Assembly: GCA_036267355.1 (NCBI GenBank)
Contig: DATAWG010000111.1
Location: forward strand, 24,414 to 88,413
Length of the DNA: 64,000 nt
Source of the DNA: Pirellulales bacterium
Lineage (GTDB): Bacteria; Planctomycetota; Planctomycetia; Pirellulales; DATAWG01
Direction: 5' to 3'
Part shown: positions 63,901 to 64,000 of the stretch, piece after piece
Position numbering within the stretch: position 1 is the stretch's first letter
Layout: each line of letters starts with the position of its first letter
Position numbers and translations under genes: made by a program
Notes under the pieces: generated by a model
What the model was told of the DNA's origin: nothing
Database searches by the model: none
What the model saw: only the letters and a program-made list of their open reading frames with translations

Positions 63901-64000
63901 TCAATGTAAACGCCGGCACATTGGCCATCAGCGGCCAGCCGGTCTTTAACAGCGGTTCGATCAACGTGAACGCCGGCACCTTGGCCTTCACCAACAGCTT
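48975..64000 (+). CDS. Giant autotransporter-type beta-repeat surface protein, 3' end outside window
   Basis: An uninterrupted plus-strand frame from the ATG at 48975 (GAGG upstream; in-frame ATG at 48969 possible) to the window end: at least 5008 codons. A signal peptide (MHTRFFIRLISIIRSSASFR, then LRLLLLSAPLALAAFAAQAQ) precedes a passenger with at least 17 autotransporter-associated beta repeats of the type NTYTGGTTVNGGTLxL. Four PA14-like domains are inserted at about residues 253-404, 1616-1773, 2804-2972 and 3374-3543 (core SDDGSMLFIDGTTVVSNNNF in the first), and a LamG/concanavalin-like domain at about 3793-4006 (GLSIHLDAATLSN, VGEVLVYNGTLTTAQQQAV). WTG...W module joints occur near residues 2492, 4273 and 4731, so the protein reads as four chained units. 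PA14 and LamG domains bind sugars in known proteins. The C-terminal anchor is not in view. Likely a surface adhesin or matrix protein. Confidence 0.92.
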   Translation, partial: MHTRFFIRLISIIRSSASFRRLRLLLLSAPLALAAFAAQAQTYYWDPSGGNPTGSDGGGSWDFGPDMPWYYSGADVAWPSSGTDSVTADIGVGTNTSLDTITLGAAISVGSINFDAGSGGYLLSGTNTLTLNSGIGMSSGGAVTISAPISLGAANTWNNSSSSFFTASGTLSLGANNLSLTGSGTTMIGGMVSGTGGISVSGGGTLNLTSLANNNTFSGGTTITNGTVRTGALGLGTGGLALQSSGNLIVNGGNTGLLGLYYANQFTNTNAPLPNYANLSLLAASIATVTPMTTALTPTLNFDLAGEGLGFASPFNQKAQVDWESYYTGMINIPTTGTYTFSTDSDDGSMLFIDGTTVVSNNNFQGETTQKGSITLTAGEHNIVIGYYEGGGGYGLQVKMIAGTGTPTADLDTTNDQISPDLMVANLSGSGSVQLTDGGLIFGSDNSSQTFSGAITGPGGLLKFGTGTETFTGANTFLGPTTIGAGQILLGNPLALQNSMVGVAATNGLAFQAGIGSFTLGGLTGGSNFSLLDSGGTAVALTVSSTTDGLYTGVMSGALASVTVGGTGTQIFGGANTYTGATTINSGATLQLGSAANGSVGGNIVDNGILIFAPTTAQSTATVISGTGTVRMTGNQIETLSGPNSYIGLTVTGGFVSFASDGATGGSTSPLGTVPSSFTAGNIVLNDGGLQETADGVTLNANRGILVGPATSSNGYGQIDVPTTNNTFTVPGVIANNGTGLDGLVKSNAGNLILTGANTYTGTTIVANSGNGTDSGNELTLDNPSGNAIVGPLLIGNVASIGVVSGFTTGGNSGYAFVQTQAPNQFGPNTTVAFNDSSGNYGFLKLMGNSQIVAGISDTDGAGVIENTEAETSAAAATLTVNLGSANEVFNGYFRTTSGGGSGVGALGLTLNGTGSLTFTGANITYTGATMINGGSLQIGDGTAASSFASSSVDLAATGTALNFDTAGGASITYANAISGLGSLSQLGTGTVILSGANSYSGGTTVSAGFVQFNDDADAPTGTANIAVGPAGTLVAGFAINQTFLNYLTPTSSGVLALGASSANALNFATAGSPATSLGATGAYTYSGSLTPGSGNVYNFGGGGGALTVSSVLSGATSVSDNQPSGTVALTGANSYTGGTFVSNGGTVLVASDSATNGAGSTAPLGQVPASAANNIFLNGGTLEGNGNFTLNANRGIVLGSATAGSGGTIAVAAGDTVYYNGVIANNGGSNVLTFAGPGTLVLGAQSTYSGGTNVSGGNLAFAVPDNELPSAASIYIGAGAVVSDLNAIDQSFISTVAMNSVGAVALGASSSNPLDFSSTGANLANVSLGSTGAFTYSGTLTPGNNIYSFGGGGGTLTVSSLLTDNNSSNGTDRVLVGQPGTVVLSNTNNSYSGGTTVSAGAALQVTSDGASSGASGELGIVPSAAANNIFLNGGTLDANATFTLNSLRGVALGSSTAGSGGTIAINGGDTLSYGGIIANNGGTNSLTVSGPGTFQITGTGSTYTGGTTINSGGTVRLGDGLANLGALPGAIANNGSLIVANYAAQTISNPIGGTGSVTLAGPGVATLLVSSTSNTGSLYTGQTIVNANITASAGAAIGTGSLNLAAGSTLNVNTVNTGLSSMYWSGNGNNYQSSIFGEQLGASAMGKPAIAPLTSTLDFDSGSTSNTGTSFPAPFTTVDGAEADNFNGYYSGIINVATAGSYTFKPLSDDQSTVFIDGVEIATNAYNTTNSGSITLAAGPHQIVVGYQQGGGGDGLNVQMSLPGSPTTFADINTSNSSAYTISPDLVVGSLQGSGNLALTTGGLITGLDGTSQTFSGVISGIGGLTKFGAGTQIINSTSTYTGTTSVAAGTLQFNGPIASTMIYNNGTLIFNNSTPFTYTGTINQFESLTSGSPVYSIDTVGSLNVNGTVAFANASANPISTSNVRLATNATGVVYISPTTTGTITASSDTTIGWTSAAVGAANGTLFQEAGTWNQSGGNFYIGIASNTPAATGTFDINGGTMRLGGSGQNILLAWENSSGPVTGFLNINGGSVSSTTGNFQVGNGSALAVGTVNLNGGILNTNAWTTPGNATSTVLNFNGGTLTSGAASTNFLGNSTGSVNFYTGGGTINTNGVAVTITQPLATIANSGIASISATTTTDSFVTPPTVTLSGGTGSAYALLDPTTGYITGIDITNAGNYLTAPTATIAGYSGSLTVNMASNNTGILNVTGGGTLTLTGASPNFASPVSLASGTTLDLNNATALGTQSAVTDAGTINIGASQTLQSVSGAGGLSLGTYALTIGSGGADSSASTFSGAITGSGTTTALILNKGPGGSLTLSNSSNTYTGGTVINGGTLRVTNTSGSATGTDAVTVNSTGTLAGSTAASQGSISGAVTVNAGGTLAGTDGATLTLSSSSGLTLAAQSNSSFNLTGSSTNPMVNVTGGALTVLGTNIVNLTGTPASSSAVYDLYSYTGTDPNPGYFVLGTVPGNAGYLLSQANGQIDVTLSPDVSWTGANSTNGMTIWDTVANPNNSQTGAIQNWATTVGTATATAATGAAGSGVEFDDTSALGNSLGTSQSVVVTSGGVTPGTVTFNNSVVTYNISNTSGDTSNVGIGGAASITKYGSAPVNLNSPNSFTGGVAIYDGSINLGDAPVAASNGLNYSTALGNSNGVLVSGSTSSLVLNNSTSGSSATYGVTAATYNSGSQRTIPLTLSGGGTLRASGNATYAGGVSLGAGGGVVATTVSTDQLTLSGVVSGSSLSYSSSAGSVVLGGSNTYAGGTTVSNGAKLIATNSSALGTGTLIFSGGGGTLQLQGASQVVSGLINTYYLAGSNNIPIPATNQFTSAATIQSTFGGLTPSPGTFLSTNNNGGTPLGTYFYVGTNYLGSSSNTFTANTNGNSLNNGNNYTLISTGNVYIPTTGYYTFATTSDDGSMLFIDGSTVVSNNNFQGNTQKTGTLQLTAGLHNIEIAYYEGGGGYMVSAQAIYDGTTNPGTVSQIGNDGGYTASPDDLAFSTTPNTSQNLPTLETTLVSTPTYANPIAVNANSTLDLGNVPAATFGSLTIGTNQLNVLASGTVSNFAVRSLTVGATTLAGSPTFDVSGQYTTLTLGALNDNGTARTITFQDTGTTILSAAATSLGVGTTVNDSGNVSLIANSALGTTAQINMSGAGTLAINATTQTISSLNSSIATPTINLGTGTLTIGSTDNLSSSYAGLLTDAGAATLNQAGANALTLSGNGTGLQSGTKVNVNGGGLILDSSTALGTFAQVYVPQTLTPTVATLTLGANTQFSALNGAGTVNLNGNTLTVGNTDNLSSGFYGPLNGTTGSSLIKTGTGTFTVGGANSQGSTIVNAGTLAVAASLVGSSPLGAGNVSLSGATLALQGQESLVTTAGLQMQFYNDNGNGWVAADFGSGISTDLATTNAHYANIQSQLVSTAISTAGGATYLEFPGTGTNGATQSTGYVAATNGQAFSQQGFTQATNYESLISGNITIATAGTYTFTEQNDDDAVLFVNGVGTPLIATHFGSASASITLSAGSHPIEIGFQQGGGNAGLAIEYSGPDTGNVAENIPDTVLSNASPALNATQTYANNVTVSGTAGINVTGSLAATMGLLNTSGTLNVSSSDTTGSAYSLTFGTTTLAGNPTFNVAASSGGGAGTLVLGALNDGGTARVIDFNGPGSVTLSQPSTLTPNTSINVFGGTLNANAPGAVGASSALSVASGATFALGTSSSQTIATLSGNGNVSLGANTLTVGAGANDNTSSTFGGVVSGAGGGLTLNKGQTGSLILQNSNTYTGATTISGGTLRLQSGAILPTLPSIAGLSIHLDAATLSNLTLSGGNSGSVSSWTDTSGGGVNFTQSTTADQPTYVASGINGLGSVSFNGTTDLLTASKSTGVQTVFIVNQVNGYTALNGIFGESATDLSIRLASATAWANGSGSNSNDFTSGGSMYINGDPAGTGNGTFTANQPMILEGVSSGVDNWIAALGDSYTGRNFDGTVGEVLVYNGTLTTAQQQAVDLYLDEKWFSGLTYSSSNILPATTAMNLTGSTATLDLGNTNQTVASLTGVSGSTVNLESQTLTVGDSTNTVFSGVLLGASGSLVKNGSGMLTLGGTNTYGGTTTVNNGTLRITGSLGATAVTVGDGVVGHSAVLSGPTLDSGITTATINGPVTLMSPPNGGAAPAIAAASGSSLTLPGGLTLNNLSVSDFTLDAAGDNNSIALINITGGSGLTVSGTNVVDILGSSIAAGIYDLYSVSSGAISASSFSLGTSGTSPFSYTLQTAANNTQLDLIVVGALTWTGTGGNNNWDTTTQNWATVGASPLASAYTDPAQVTFGNTGSTQSLVPNSGSPNYLATVNLTTAVSPSSVTFTNTGAANGGVDYLITGSGSINGNTTGITLAGNGTVGGNVFLNTANTFGGAVAVNAGQLVLENSQALGNTSGVAVASGAALGLQSGSGTTLTYGLTATNGAPISTTIAGTGPSGNGALVSVNGINTYSGAITVASGGATIGSLSTSSGDGLTLYGGIATNGNALTLTGAGNITVSNTPISDNLGTGTVTYSGTGLLNLNVANSYGGGTTVNSGTVRTSATSATGTGPVSVNGGTFGGSGTVSGLVTVASGGTIAPSIGQSPGIHAVFNGGLTLQSGSALTFNLSSTADASGSNAPMGANQYNDSITTTNLTLGNSGTVVINDYNGSLEPGTYELISYNSSSGTSLPSTNWTTNSVPGYTLQLSTQTYSDQLDLIVTTTVNNGSSYWIANNGGPNNFGNPSNWKSGTLPDGPTDTATFVDSSVSTLSQQVTIDNTNTIDNTYTVGTLNFTSGTNFTLISGGSGSGYSLTLDNGGAGAQVNLASSSQAPTSVTLETSLILADSSGNTTFNVNGSTSYLFVSSYTGTGPAISGTGSITLNGGGTMELASPNTYTGSTTVEGGSKLLVDDGSSLGGGGLTITGSGSSATFSATSANNVTVSGLELDNGGTLNMSSGDGSGKLTVNGQSTLNGGSINVNAGTLAISGQPVFNSGSINVNAGTLAFTNS

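Noticed and set aside
49334-63994. Many minus-strand frames opposite the giant gene, some 200-290 codons long
   Set aside because: They mirror the Gly/Thr/Asn-rich repeats; the plus frame is continuous with a signal peptide, repeats and PA14 domains.
48975-64000. CRISPR-like regular repetition
   Set aside because: The repeats are degenerate, coding and not separated by unique spacers.

Overview
The window looks like chromosomal DNA of a GC-rich planctomycete, most probably of the Pirellulales. The signs are a DUF1559 prepilin-like protein, a PVC-type CxxCH haem protein joined to a ThuA domain, a PEP-CTERM protein, a membrane Ser/Thr kinase fused to a sulfatase-modifying-factor (FGE-like) domain, very long autotransporter-type beta-repeat proteins, and many palindromic repeats between genes. 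I saw no rRNA, tRNA, CRISPR array or transposase gene.

Layout. 1-3.6 kb (minus): a surface/export cluster made of a partial beta-repeat protein, a PEP-CTERM protein with the same N-terminal domain, and a DUF1559 prepilin-like protein. 3.8-9.9 kb (minus): a cysteine-rich secreted protein and a 1735-residue kinase-FGE fusion. 10-16 kb: a DUF3592 membrane protein, then a 1475-residue ThuA/propeller/HEAT/cytochrome protein. 16-18 kb: a lysine-rich small protein, a Gfo/Idh/MocA oxidoreductase and a 76-residue protein. 18.1-27.2 kb: a transglutaminase/ATP-grasp cluster (three transglutaminase-fold proteins, one carrying DUF2126, plus a circularly permuted ATP-grasp/alpha-E fusion) with a 60-residue gene that has a very strong ribosome binding site. 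27-36 kb: a lipoprotein, a pseudo-receiver protein, a large secreted protein, RsmD, a periplasmic cyclophilin and a secreted protein with an STN-like C-terminus. 36-43 kb: a type VI secretion-like island. 43-48.6 kb: a PQQ-type beta-propeller protein, an SDR, 6-phosphogluconate dehydrogenase and a HAD phosphatase. 49-64 kb: one uninterrupted plus-strand frame of more than 5000 codons for a giant secreted beta-repeat protein with PA14 and LamG-like domains, cut by the window end.

The strongest candidate for something undescribed is the 1116-residue protein at 36080-39430. It joins a TssB-like domain, a TssC N-terminal domain, an acidic linker with nine copies of a DPxLAxLL motif, and a TssA-like domain in one chain. 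It is divergent from vgrG, which is followed by an FHA gene; no other T6SS component is in view.

A second theme is repeats. At least seven kinds of palindromic or inverted repeat occur between genes, several exactly between convergent genes. In three genes a repeat has entered the reading frame: the DUF1559 N-terminus, a loop of the cytochrome propeller, and the C-terminal tail of Gnd.
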